Positions 42,914 to 54,587 of a DNA stretch of 64,000 nt are shown here, one piece after another. The notes beneath the pieces were generated by a model. That model saw only the letters and a program-made list of their open reading frames with translations, was not told where the DNA came from and did not search any database. This DNA comes from Poa pratensis (Eukaryota; Streptophyta; Magnoliopsida; Poales; Poaceae): assembly GCA_947311845.1 (NCBI GenBank), contig CAMZMU010000117.1, positions 73,489,042-73,553,041 on the forward strand, given 5' to 3'. How positions within the stretch are numbered: the stretch's first letter is position 1; each line of letters begins with the position of its first letter. The position numbers were made by a program, and so were the translations under genes.

Positions 42914-44177
42914 TGAAAGAGCATGATATGCTCTTATCCCGTTTTGGAGTTTATGACAACACACTCACAGAACTAATCGTGTTCTTGAGTGTGTTGACAG
43001 GTATTGAATTAACAACACGAGAAGTTCGAAGATGGAATAGAGAGGGGCTCGAAAGACTAACCAGGCTGAAACTTGCCTGGCGGTAGTACCGCTGACATAC
43101 AACGGTAGTATCGCTCCTCCTGGAGCTATACTGCCGTAGTATGCTGGTACCAGCCTTCAACGGTAGTACCGCGGAAAGTACCGTGCCTTTCAGGCAGCGG
43201 TACTACCGCTGGAGGTACCGACAAGCTCGTTTTCGCTTATGTATTCCTAACGGTAATTGCACGATACCCCCACGTACTACTGCTGGTAGCTTCGATTTTA
43301 TTCGAAGCATACTAACGGTAGTACCGCTCCTAGCAGCAACGGTAGCTCTGTGAGCTGGAAGCTGGTACTGCATCAGTACCGCCAGGAACACAGCAGCGGT
43401 AGTACTGCTGGATCCCAGCGGTCGTACAGTTGTGCACGTTTTCTGTGCATAACAGTTGGATTTTCGGGGCCCTTATATAAAGGGCTCTTTTTCCCCAAGA
43501 AGAGGTTGCGGCTTACACTCTTCTCCATTTATTGCTGAGCTCCAACTTCCTACATCTCTCACTCCAACCACCCAAATCTCTTGATACTTTGAGCAGTGAC
43601 GGAGGAAATCTAGATCTACAACTCCACCGAAGGAATTTCAAATTTGCAATATCCCTTTGTGGTTCTTGTTCCTCCTGGGGTTGCTTGTAACCCTAGGAGG
43701 ACTTTGAGCGTTTCAGAGCCTCAACTTGTTGCGCGAAGCTCCGGGACATTGTTGGGAGGATCCAACTCATTGTGGAGTTCCTCGACCTTTGTGTACCGGC
43801 TTGGTCAACGCCTTCAAATCGACCTCACAATTGGATAAGCCGAACCCCCACGGGTGAGGCTCACGGAGAATAGAGTGAGCACATCCGTGTTGTTGGAGTG
43901 CCTAGGTGGCTCCACACTCCTCCAACGTAGACGTACTTCCCTTGGGAAGGAATTACGGGAATCATCTTCGCGTGTCTACTTTGTGATCATTTCTATCCTT
44001 TACTTGATGCTTCCGCTACGTTTGTATCTTGCTTGTATCACATAGGTTGCTATCATCTAATGCACATCTAGTAAAACTTGTTATACATTGCAAATGCCTT
44101 AATTAAAAAGAAAAAGCTAAAATTTGGTAGTCCCCTATTCACACCGCCCCGCTCTAGTCGACCATATTGATCTTTCA
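42914..44177 (+). mobile_element. Solo LTR, 1264 bp
   Basis: It starts TGAAAGAGCATG, ends TTGATCTTTCA and is flanked by the TSD ATGGG (42909-42913 and 44178-44182). Its first half has a dense cluster of CGGTAGTACCG-type palindromes (about 43080-43425). A TATA box (TTATATAAAGG) lies at about 43471, followed by a probable transcribed leader. It has no internal coding sequence. Confidence 0.88.
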
Positions 44178-44182
44178 ATGGG

Positions 44183-44531
44183 GCCCACCGCCACCATGGC
44201 AAAGACCATTGGCGACAGCGAGGGAGGTATGCACCGGGTCAATATTTCTTTTCCCGAGAGAACAAACTTTCCTAGGTTTATTTTAACCCTACATCGCGCA
44301 TCTGCCTCTAGTCTGATATTTTAACCCTGCACCGCGCATCTGCCTCTAGTATGATTGTCTCAATAACACGCATGTACCAACTTACTCACTCCATATCAAA
44401 ATATAATACTTTATAGCCTTTTTCTGCACACATATATGTTTAGACATGATTTAGTGCATAGCTTCCATATGAATAGGGAGGGAGTACATGGCTTCCACAT
44501 GAATAGTGAGATTTCGAGGACCATGGTAGTA
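44183..44531. other. Spacer with short tandem repeat and decayed MITE
   Basis: The 38-bp repeat at 44280-44355 is followed by a piece of the array-type sequence (GATTGTCTCAATAACACGC). A decayed Stowaway-like copy lies at about 44384-44487. No gene is present. Confidence 0.4.
44280..44355. repeat. 38-bp tandem duplication
   Basis: Units 44280-44317 and 44318-44355 differ at three or so positions by eye. They contain CGCGCATCTGCCTCTAGT. Confidence 0.75.
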
Positions 44532-44978
44532 CTCCCTTTGTTCCACGTTAGATGACTTTCATTTGTCTCCCAGACACCAAGGAGAGGATTTTTTGTTTAA
44601 AGTTGAACGTTTTTTCCCTTGATTTGTTACGGTGGAGACGCTAGGTAGTTATGGTGTGGATGCAATGATGCAACGATTGGCTCAGCTCCTCCCTCGACTC
44701 CTCAATTCTTGCGCACGTACGCCTCTCTCTCTCCAGCTCGGTGCATGCATATTTCTCTCACTTCTGCTTGCATGGAGCAAGCACTTATTGTGGAACCGAA
44801 CATGCAGGGGTATTATTGGAAACCATACATCAGAAACCGTAACACGCAGAGTAAATAGGGAAAACAGGAAAAAGTTATACGCAGAGAAAAAAAACAGAAG
44901 GAGTATCTATATACCATAACATGTCTAGATACATCCACATGTGCAAAAAAAATAAGTCCTAATTTAGAACGGAGGGAG
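44532..44978. mobile_element. Stowaway-like element, 447 bp
   Basis: CTCCCTTTGTTCC at the left pairs with GAACGGAGGGAG at the right. TA lies on each side (44530-44531, 44979-44980). It is longer than usual for Stowaway, with no transposase. Confidence 0.7.
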
Positions 44979-44980
44979 TA

Positions 44981-46344
44981 CTTCATAGATCCATCAAAGT
45001 ATCAAACATAGTGAGACGAGATGTAAGCAGCTGACAAGTTACACAGAAACAGCCATATGCCCATATAACGAGTTCTTGGTAGCAGAACATATCCATGATG
45101 CATCTAATTAACCAAAAGAACACTAGAAACATCAGTACATGATAAACCAGGTTCACCTAGCTAAGATAGCACAAACAGTTTGCACAGCTGATTCCTGGCT
45201 GTTTATCAGATTGAAAACGGTGCAACACATTGCAGAGACGATAGATAGCAGCCCAACTTTAGCCTCGCGTTCCTGAATCCTCTTTGCACAGAGCTATTCT
45301 CGAAACTGAAACCTGAACATATACCAGAAAAGGCACAATCAGTTAAGTACGATATCACCTCCAGATAATATTGCACAAGAAAACAACCACGTTAATTTGA
45401 AGTAAGCTATGCATTAAATTCACAGGGAAAGCACCAGTCTCGGCAACTCTCTTGGAATTGCAGGGTCTTTTTGTCACAAGTTTTTCCTTTTGAAAGGTTC
45501 CTCTTAGCAATTCATGTAGAGCTGCAAGATCTATTATGCAAAATCACCTTTTGTTTAAAAGTGAGCCCTCAATAAATTCTAGAATTACATGTCATTATTC
45601 TTTGTTGAAAGATACCTTCTGGTAATTCTCTTGGAATTTTGAGGTCCATTTTACAAAATCACATTTAGTTTGAAAGGCGGCCAAGGTAATTCTGGGTCAT
45701 TTCACAAACTTTCTTTGTTGAAAAAGGACCTCCACAGTTTGTCTAAAGTCATGGTGGGTTTTTCCACAAAATTCCATGGTTTTGACAAAGTTGTCTAATG
45801 CACCTCGCTATCTACAGATTGTTCAGCTCCCACTGCATATTCTGCTTTAATAAGACACTGATCTCAAATCTCGAGTTTGATCTTGGTGGGCTAAAGATAT
45901 AACCACCCTCCAAACTACCTAGAGAATGCTTGGTGGGCTAAATCCTTCTTTGTGTTTCATGCTGAATAACTGGATGCTGCTTTATTAGCTCTCGGTTCAA
46001 TATATTCGAGTCAGTAAAATGACAGCCTGGTTGCAAATCATGGAACCTTGGAACAAGACAGATATGGAGTAATAAGTAATAACCCCAGATCACACAGAAC
46101 AGTTCACGTTACAAGTTCTGTGTTAAGCACATTAAAAGTATGAGGGAAAAGTGCAATAAACATGATACTATAAAATATGCCTAACTGGATGAGGCTCGAA
46201 GAAAGGACTAGTACATTGTCCATCGGTCTTACTATTTACAGTCAAAATCTGACAACATGTCAACATCATCACAACATAGTAAAGCCTTACAGTTTCAAGT
46301 AGTTGAGACATCGCACATCCACCGTCAAGTCGATTGTCTCACCC
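44981..46344. other. 3' flank of FBX4
   Basis: 44990-45180 is paralogous to the FBX3 flank at 35096-35290. At 45290-45330 a last-exon-like piece (CTCGAAACTGAAACCTG) suggests an old duplicated exon 4. At 45440-45790 degenerate repeats with TTCTCTTGGAATT and TTTGAAAGG occur. No ORF is supported. Confidence 0.45.
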
Positions 46345-47408
46345 TTACTCAAAACTGAATCCTGCGCAAAAGCCAAAAAAGACACGATGAAATAAGAGTA
46401 GTGTCCTCAGCATATATCTATAGCTCTCAGCTAACAACGAATTGAGAATACTGGAAGACTTCACATGTTGGAATTTATCTTGTTATTTTAGTTTTCGAAG
46501 TTAGTCTCACTTTTCAAAGGGAGTAGCAGAAAGGACGTGGAACGAGCTACTCCCTTCCTCCCGTTTTACTTGTCACGGACGGAGAACTAGGATAGTACAA
46601 ATCGGGTATATAGCTCGCAACAACAATTATGGAACAGAGGAGTACTTTAGACTGTAAAAAGAACTAGATGATGACAGTTGCTAAAAAAGGAACTGAACTG
46701 CCACATATAATGAGCTTTTGAGACATGTAAGTGACTAATACCAACCAAAGACAAGTCAAAAAGTTGTGTTAGTGTTACTACTTGGAGCTATTAAATGTAG
46801 ACATTCGTCTAACACAATTTACTGCCCATGGGTCCATGCATTCAAACCTATATTAAAAATGTATTTTACAAGTCAAGTTGTTTTCTTAAAAGAGCATTAA
46901 TATGCATCACAGTATAAAATTTACGCTGGTGCAAACATATGACCGTTTTCTGTTTGAGTCATGAACAAATAAAACATTTGATGCACGCCTTGGATATTGA
47001 AAAGTATGCTACTCAAACTACACCAAAGAAAAATATGGTCATATTCTTTTCCACCAAAATTTTCAAGTCTAATTGTTATAGCATGATATCCATCCATGTT
47101 TTTTTCTCTCAACAAACATCACTGATTTGTCTAGTGATAAAAATGCATTTCACATACAGCGTCTAAATAAACCCGGGTGAGACCCGCATTTTTCGGACAC
47201 TTTTGATACTATTCAGAGCTAAGCAAGAGTCCACATCATTTATTACTCTTCAAAACTAATCAATTAACATATTTTATTTTTTATGAGAAGTAATCAACAA
47301 TCCCATATGGTTTATTCACCATAATTAAATTTAAACTCCTCTACAAAATGGAGTATAGTAATGTTTTCATTTGTCCGCCTAACCAAATGCGGTGCACGAT
47401 TCCATATA

Positions 47409-47663
47409 CTCCCTCTGTTCCGTAAAGGATGGCGTATAAATTTAGTCAAAAGTTAAACCATACAAAGTCTGACCAAACTTTTTTGAAAAACTATAAACCT
47501 CTACTGTGTCAAATCAATCAAATTAGATACATCATTAAACATATTTTCGTAACATATCTATAAAATATTATAATGATTGATAATTTTTTCTATAAACTTG
47601 GTCAAAATTTACACTTTTTTACTTAAAAAAAATGAACTCCTTATTTTCAGGAATAGAGGTAGA
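47409..47663. mobile_element. Stowaway-like MITE in FBX4 intron 3
   Basis: The left end ACTCCCTCTGTTCCG is clear and the right end (GGAATAGAGGTAG) is decayed. The body has the usual AAGTCTGACCAAACTTTTT-type text, with TA at the edges. Confidence 0.65.
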
Positions 47664-49270
47664 ATCAAGTAATTGGGACTCTGAACATATTGGTTTTCCA
47701 ACCAATTAGGAGTTTCTCAATTACTTACTTTCTTTACCACACATCGAGGCAAATTTCAGAATATGCAAAATTATAAAAGCATGACAAGTGTTACCAGTCA
47801 ACTTACGTATGTTATATGTGCACAAAAACTTCAAAAGTTGAAGAACTCTATCATCAACCACATTATACTTGACAGAAATTAACTTCAAGTGTTCTGATAT
47901 TGCAGCAGATTTCTCTGTTGAACTGTAGCTTCCTTTCATTTCCACTTCATGTGCTTGTTCCTGAGAAAATGGAATCATTTAACCAAGATGAATAATCAAT
48001 AGAAACTTCAACAGTGCAGTCATCTATCCATGACACATATACCTCAGAAACGAGTTGAAGAGTGAGCTTCTCTAGAACTGGAGAGTGTTTGAGAATGCAT
48101 GTTAGTGCATCAAAGTCAGGACCCACACACCAGTAGACATTGAGTAATAAAGTCTTTAACTTGTTAAATGTGGGGCACATCTTCAAATCCCTTGAAAAAA
48201 TAAGCTGGACCAAGTATAAACAGAACCATGGAGTAATCCTCATTAGAAATCCCAACTGGTTGCAATAAATATGGAAATTATGTCCATTGTCTATGAATGC
48301 CAGTAATGGATGTAAATAGCACAAAAGCTATCATGTATCCTAAGTCCAGTTTGGCTAACCAAGCTGAAGCCCAGTACAAATTAACATGACCAGCATATCT
48401 ATATTATTTTAAATCGCATTCTTAATAACTTGACATCAAAATCAAGGAGTTGACATTATAAAAAAAATGTGTGAGCAGTATGACAGTATCCCACAATTAT
48501 TTTCACAAGCACGTTTTAATGGGTTTGGCGTAGAAAGTACATAATAGGACAGAGGTGCAAAATCATACCATTCCCAGTGGAGACATCAACTCGAGATGCT
48601 TAGCATTATAGATAGCTCCAAGGAGCACGGTATCGCTGCTTCCATCATCGTAGGCAAGACAATTCACACATGTAGCACCATTAGTACCACAGAAACCCCG
48701 TTTTCTGTAATTATGACAGACATCACTGCAGGCACGCCCAAGTTCCACAACTGCAGTCTCTAAAATTGGCATGCTTTCAAGCAAAGGGGTTCTACCTGCA
48801 AAGGTGTCTAGTGTAAAAGAGATGAGGCCTGGAGCAGAAACACTGACTCGATGATCCAACTCGGAACGGCAAAAAATAATGCTCAAACGTTTCAGGGACA
48901 GGGACGATATCTTCTCAACATCAATCTGGCAATGGCGCATCTTCAGATCCTCCAATACTGGACAGCTAGAAAAATCAAGAAAGGAGCTCCGGAGGATTAC
49001 ACCCTGAAGGTCTAATGTCGTTAGATGCCGAGAGACAAGAGGCAGGTCGTCTAACTTGGCATAGAGTAACTCAGTGTGACAGAGATGAAGGGTGAGCGCA
49101 CGAACTTTGCACAGCACAGCATAACGGGTCCATAGGTTCACATAGGTCACGTCGTCTTCTTCCAAGAAACCAGAGAGCTTGACCACAAAAGTGTTTAGGC
49201 CGGCGTGTCCACGCAGGATCAGCAGATGGTCCACAAATTGCCGGACATCATGGACAGACTAGTGGAATTC

Positions 49271-49290
49271 GGCGCGGCGCACGCCGCGCC
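49271..49290 (-). other. Helitron 3' terminal hairpin
   Basis: GGCGCGGCG, CA, CGCCGCGCC: two 9-nt complementary arms. The distance to the CTAG terminus is typical of Helitrons. Confidence 0.9.
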
Positions 49291-50204
49291 CTTGATGTGA
49301 AATTTTGATGATGGTTCAGATTTGAAAAAATGTGGTCGTACTGTAAAAAATCTGTTCAGATTTAAATTGTTTGAAATGAAGACAAAATTTATGAATTGAA
49401 ACAATTTTGGAAGGTGAACAAATTTTGGAAACGCCACACCCGTCGTGATTCGAAATGTCGAAATCCGTTTGAATCCGCCGCATCCTTGATGGGAATTTCT
49501 GTTCAATTTGGTAAAAGACGGAATAATCATTTTTTCTCTAAAAGGAAGAACGATAAACTGGTAACTATTTTGTGTGTTCCACATACTGGTAATTTCGTAT
49601 TGATCTAACTCGCCCAGATCGTACCAAAACCAATTTTAATAAAACTGCATGAGGAATCAATAGCCACACTTGACATGGAAAAAGAAAGCCTAAGCAGCAA
49701 TCTATAAAATGTAATCAATCAACTTGTTCGATCTGTAGCACTGCATACCATGGATATTTGAACTGCAAGGAAATGATATAAAAAATACATCTTCTAATGG
49801 ACTGGTTAAAAACACCATCTTTTATCTCGTTGCCCACCATTATTCTGCTGCTAAACAACACCACTATTCTGCTGCTAAACATATGTGTTCTTATGTACCG
49901 TGACATCCAAAAAACATTATGGTCTATATTTGAACAAAATGAGGCGACTTGTCCAAGATAATACGAAGATTTCCTTTCTCTCAAAAGAAAAGATCGTATT
50001 TTTCCACACAGAGCTTAGCTACCTGCTTGGTGGTTTGGCGTCATATGGGGCAGCGATGGAAGGTCTAGCGATTGACAGCAGATTAACACTGGTTGATGCT
50101 TATGGAGTAATCCTACTCCAAGAAAGCGACTCTCTGAGGATGCACCTGGAGAAAGGACAATGTAGACACCGAAAGACAATAATAATTGTTGTAAAGTTGT
50201 AGTG

Positions 50205-50960
50205 ATCAGTTGGATGGTGTTCAATATTTGTATAAATGAGAGTGAAACTATCCAGACTTTCAGCTGAAGCAAGCTCCTTTAGATCAGCCAGAATCCGTAC
50301 TCTGTTCTCAACTTTCTGGACCACGTTGCAAGGACAGCATTTCAGAGAATAGAAGAAGTAAAAAGTGTTTGAATGCAAAATTAATGTTATCCAAGTGATG
50401 TATTGGACCGAAAAGATACATACATTCAACTGTTGCAGGAAGTGCTTTTGAATATTGATACTGCCACATAATGTGGCTAAAGGAACTGTAGTTACAAAAT
50501 AGTATGAATCTTCCAGCAGTGAGTACACTTACTGTCACATTAGTGTATTCTCTGAAGAAATCCACAAACACTTCTTCATCCAGCCTCATCCTCTCAACTT
50601 TTTCTTTTTTATGTAGTTTTTCTAAAGGTGCAAGCAATTGCAAGAGATAAGATCAAATGAAGTGTGAAATAATCAGTGTAATCAGTAAATACGCTATCTG
50701 AACTCAAAGCGCAATAGCAACAGCTAATTCCAGAATCACTATAAGAAACACTGCATAGTTCTTCCTTTTGGGATGCTCAATACATCATATATATGGTCCC
50801 AACATCCCCTAGAAATCACAAGTAGACAGGTATTCTCAATAGCCCCAAGGAGAGTTCTGCAAACCTGATTGAGAAGAAGATCAACATATACAACAATCGT
50901 CTCCTCTAGGCAAGACTCCACAAATCTCCGAAATGCTCTTTCTTCAATATATGCAGACAA
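50205..50960 (-). pseudogene. Captured fragment of exocyst subunit SEC6
   Basis: SEC6 is part of the exocyst, which tethers secretory vesicles at the plasma membrane. Three exons of its C-terminal region appear in order with introns kept: about 50960-50865 (YIEERAFRRFVESCLEETI, VVYVDLLLNQ, donor CAG|GT), 50621-50533 (KNYIKK, then RMRLDEEVFVDFFREY) and 50315 to about 50205 (RVRILADLKELASAESLDSF). These align with the plant SEC6 C-terminus. The second exon has lost one A in an A run, shifting the frame, and the true gene end was not found. The copy is only part of the gene, so a functional SEC6 should exist elsewhere. Confidence 0.85.
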
Positions 50961-51152
50961 AGAAACCCAAAAGTGTTTCCAGTTATGAGCAAAAAGATAG
51001 AACGAACTATTATAATTTATCGGTGATAGACTGCGTAGCATGTCTGAAGCCCATAAGCACATTCTCCCATTGCATTTCCCTAAGATTGAAACATAATTTC
51101 GGTGTTGCTTCAACCAAAAAATAATCACCATCATCTGTAGGAAGAATGGCAT

Positions 51153-52052
51153 ATACAGAAATTCGATTTTGTAAAATTAGCATTGGCTGCCATAAAAAGT
51201 TATTCGTTTTTTTAATTAGCACTGGCTGCCCAAGTACATATGTTAGTAGGATGCCTAAACCAATATGTATCTAAAAAAATGGAAACATTGCCAAACCAAT
51301 ATTTGTATGACAAATTTGTGATGATATATGAAGCTAAAATGATTTACACTGGGTAATAAGCAAATATCTAAACTGCGGCTTGCTTGAGGTAATAATTTGT
51401 TAATAAAATTGGTTCTAAAGTAATCTGCAAGGAAGCAAAAATCACGCTTTGAGTAATGTGTAATTTAGAAATCTAGAAACAGAACTTGGTGAGCATTTGT
51501 GGAAATTACTTGTTGACAATAATGCAAGGTTAAATATTATGCACAGAAAGACAAACAAATGAGCTTAGGCAATGGAGATGTGTAATTTTTTTGTTGAATT
51601 GCTTTGTCATTTTATGGTGTAGTATCTGGTTGGATAATATTTTTTGGTGTTTGACAGTTAGAATGAAGATGCAATGGGTGTGTACCCTGGTTTTCTTAGA
51701 AGGTTCAATACATTCGTTAGCATCAGGCATTTCATCTTGTAACTGGCAGAATATTTCGAGTACTGTCCAGTTATTTGTCGATTATAAATACTCAAATGGT
51801 TTTACTGGACCTGATGATCTCAAGTTATTTTACACTATTGGATACCAGGGGAGTAATTAAATATTAGTTTCCACATAGAAATTTATTCATGATAGAATAA
51901 TAAGATGTCTCAAATACTAACTACAATATAAGCAGCTATTTCTAATTTGCGCAGCAATGTAAAAATGCATCAAACTACAGTCAGTGGTCAATTAGTGATC
52001 TATCTTTAGATACTAAGGAGACATACTAATACAATGTACCATACAAACTTAC
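51153..52052. other. AT-rich Helitron interior
   Basis: No exon is recognised. It lies between the two captured gene segments and is probably intronic or filler sequence. Confidence 0.35.
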
Positions 52053-52063
52053 CTTGCTCTCAT

Positions 52064-53150
52064 TTAACTGTTCACACTTCAAAGGACAAAGGATGCATAT
52101 CAAATGGATCATCCCAGCTTTAAACTGCAATGCGATATTAAAGCAAACCTTTAAATATAGACATGTAGATAATTCTACGTCCAAAGTAGAAAATATAAAA
52201 GTAACTACATCGCCTATCCTCTGTTTAGGGTGACAAAAAATCCTTTCTGAAGTTTGTTCCAGTGTCAATCTAATTAAACCGAGGACGATGAAATCTCAAA
52301 GAGAAAGAAATTAACCAAGAAAATTAGTAGATTCAAAGAAGTGTGTTAATTTGTGAAAATTTAAATTGAATTCTAGAATAAAAAAAAGGTAAATAATCTG
52401 CTTGCGGAGGGCTGCAAACTTTGGGTCGCTTTGGTTTTATCCCAACAATATTCTTCAGGTGATCACGTTGCCTGCCCATTTTGTCAGAGAAGGTGTAGTG
52501 GATGGAAACATAATGTTTGTTGGACACATCTTACAATCTTACCTTATATCACTTTTTGGTCTAGCATCGACACAAAGAGCCGCATGTACAGCAGGCGATG
52601 AATCAGCTAAAATTGCTGCTTTGTAAGGCCAGGGTTAAAGAAATCAGGCAGACTATAACGTACACAAATATAAATCAGGTGTGTTTCTCTGTACTGATGA
52701 AAGACAAATCACATGGTAAACATGTGGAAAATTGCTAAATAAGTTAAATGAGAAACTATGCCTGTAGTGTGCTATTCCACCTAATGAAAAGGAAACTGAG
52801 TGATAATTATGTGTACTATCGCAAATCGACATATGATCCACATGACCTCTTGGATCGTATTGATCTAATAGTATTTTATAAAATGCAAGCTACGGTGCTT
52901 CATGAAAGAAAGAATATTTTAAAAGCAGTGAATGCCCGCTTTTCTGTACGGCGAAGAAGACGCTCTACATCTTCCTCAGCCTCCATTTGCTCATTGAGGT
53001 AAAGCAGATCATCACTGTCCAATGCTGAAGAACATACAACAGAAAATAAGGTTAAGAAGCAGCTAGTATGGAGTCTTCCTGAAAAGAAGGATGACATACC
53101 TCCTCGTCCATGAAGGTAGCATCCTCTTTCACCAGCAACATCTTGCATCT
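52064..53150 (-). pseudogene. Captured exons of an unidentified host gene
   Basis: Several splice-bounded exons lie on the Helitron strand: 53148-53100 (MQDVAGERGCYLHGRGG, donor GGTATG), about 53023-52920 (LYLNEQMEAEEDVERLLRRT), about 52626-52560 (ILADSSPAVHAALCVDARP), about 52470-52410 (DHLKNIVGIKPKRPKV) and about 52125-52053 (acceptor TTGCAG, MIHLICILCPLKCEQLNESK, donor GTAAGT). The series looks like one gene rich in charged residues, probably nuclear. I do not recognise it and it may be more than one source. Confidence 0.55.
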
Positions 53151-53319
53151 GTTATTCTGTTGGCATCAACCGCCCAGTAGAGAGCCAAAATTTCTGTGAT
53201 GGCATGTTATCAGAACATGTTGTGTAGAAGTCAACTGACGGTAACAGAATGTTGGGATTCTAACCTTGATCCATCGACATGAGATTGGACTGTAAATTGT
53301 TGAGTTCTTCCTCGGCGTA

Positions 53320-54105
53320 TCTACACATGAAGATTATTCCAGATAGAATTAACTCTCTCGGCGCCTGGTTCCAAGGCCGTTTCACGCCGGCGTGCACCAG
53401 ACGGAGTGGGCTCGATGGGCGGAGGCCGAGGTGCCTCGCTGGGCTGGAGGCATAGGTGAATTAGAAGGTAGTGAAGGGGACGGGCACCTGACCGGAGGGC
53501 GAGATGCAGGGGAAGGGAGAGGCGGGCCGGCGCTGGGTGGAAACGGCGCCCCGACCTCCGCCTCCACTCCTTCAAGCTCGATGTGGAAGGCGAGCGCGGC
53601 CTCCGCCGCCTCGACATGGAAAGCGACCGCGGCCTCTTCCCCCTCTTCTGCAGCCTCGCCGTGGCCTGCGAGGGCGGCCTCTTCCCCTTCTCCTGCATCC
53701 TCGACGTGGCCTGCGAGCGCGCCCTCCGCCTGGTCTGCGAGTGCAGGTGCGGGCCACTCCTCCTCTCCTGCAGCTACGCCATGGACTGCGATTGCGGCCT
53801 GGCCGTTGAAGGGGAGCGCGGCGGCGCGAATGGAGGCTCGGTGACGGGCGAGGGGATTGGGGGAGGAGCTCGCGAAGGCGTGTTTGGGCGCTGCGGAGTT
53901 CGACGGCGGCGACGTGGGGGTGGGCGGCGGTGGAGAGCGAGGAGAGAGCGAGCAGGAATGGGAGCGCTCCAATCCTCTTCTGCGTACAGAGGAAAAGTTG
54001 GACCGGGAGAGTGGAGGGTCAAAGCGGCAGGTGGGATGGAGGTGCCCAACACTTGCGGGTGCAACGAACCAAACAGCGCAAACACTGTTGTACACTGTAG
54101 ACATC
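53320..54105 (-). other. GC-rich exon-like block in the Helitron
   Basis: Several frames are open because of high GC. On the minus strand a Pro/Ser-rich start is followed by repeats of AGEGEEAALAGHGEA type. The opposite strand is open too. It may be the first exon and promoter of a captured gene; I cannot assign it. Confidence 0.35.
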
Positions 54106-54417
54106 TACAGTAATAGCTACAGTCACAAATCGTTCTCAGCTCGAGAAAGTGTAACGCCTTAATTAATATATTGAGTAATGAGTAATGTCGCATCCTCAAA
54201 TTCGACGATGCGCAGGCCTGTGGCGAACTTCCAGAGGTGCCGCCAGCGCCGTGCGAGCACACACGTACGCACGGCCTCCTGCGCCGGGAGGAAAGAGAGC
54301 AGGTGGTGGAGGATCTCGTCCGGGAGGGCGCCGATGCGGTCGACGGCGTCCGCCGTAAGCGCTTTCTTGCCCTTCTTGTTCGGAGACATTCTGTCGAACA
54401 GGTGGCGGACGTCGACG

Positions 54418-54505
54418 CTGCGGGGACAAGAAACCGTCATAATGTGCAAAGGGTGGAGAGAATCGGAAGGCAAAGATGGACCGCCTGACAGCGACGTAGA
54501 CTCAC
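54418..54505 (-). other. 5' UTR intron of FBX4
   Basis: The donor is CAG|GTGAG at 54506/54505 and the acceptor TTGTCCCCGCAG ends at 54418. It is 88 bp and matches the position in FBX1 and FBX3. Confidence 0.7.
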
Positions 54506-54587
54506 CTGGCCGCGGGCAAGTCTGCTTGTCGCCGGTGGCCGGAGGCAGCGGAGGAACAAAGGATTCAAAGAGCCAACTGGTCTCACG

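Larger units (their letters stand above)
49259..54185 (-). mobile_element. Gene-capturing Helitron, 4927 bp
   Basis: On the minus strand the 3' end reads GAATTCCACTAG followed by host T. A GC-rich hairpin (49271-49290, 9-bp complementary arms around CA) sits 12 nt before the terminus, the textbook Helitron 3' signal (hairpin plus CTRR). The 5' end follows host A and reads TTACTCATTACTCAATATAT; it has TT where TC is expected. There is no TSD, and joining the flanks restores the FBX4 codons ACA TCT. No Rep/helicase is encoded, so it is non-autonomous. It carries SEC6 exons, exons of another gene and a GC-rich exon-like block, all on its own strand. Confidence 0.9.
46345..54389 (-). pseudogene. 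FBX4: F-box/LRR/FBD gene, intact but for a Helitron in exon 1
   Basis: Predicted SCF substrate receptor of 408 residues if spliced without the insertion. Exon 1a is 54389-54186: start, then F-box DRIGALPDEILHHLLSFLP and VLARRWRHLWK. Exon 1b is 49258-48569: LRR segments (SRHLTTLDLQGV; CPVLEDLKMRHC; SLKRLSI; LLESMPILETA), ending at GGAATG|GTATG. Exon 2 is 48204-48043 (RDLKMCPTFNKLKTLLL, SPVLEKLTLQL). Exon 3 is 47960-47807, the FBD (ISEHLKLISVKYN). Exon 4 is 46361-46345 (FSFE, stop). All exon phases agree (0, 0, 1). The only damage I find is the Helitron (49259-54185) between A and T of codons ACA|TCT. The 5' UTR intron lies at 54505-54418. This is the best candidate in the cluster for a gene that was functional until recently. 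Confidence 0.88.

Noticed and set aside
43080..43425. CGGTAGTACCG cluster as a regulatory operator array of a host gene
   Set aside because: It lies inside a solo LTR with a perfect TSD, and no host gene starts next to it.
49259..54185. The 4.9-kb segment as a very long FBX4 intron
   Set aside because: It has no GT/AG at its edges, ends in a hairpin plus CTAG, and lies between A and T of adjacent codons. A Helitron fits better.
53382..54262. Overlapping long ORFs on both strands of the GC-rich block
   Set aside because: All frames are open because stop codons are rare at this GC; no motif decides for one. Reported only as an exon-like block.
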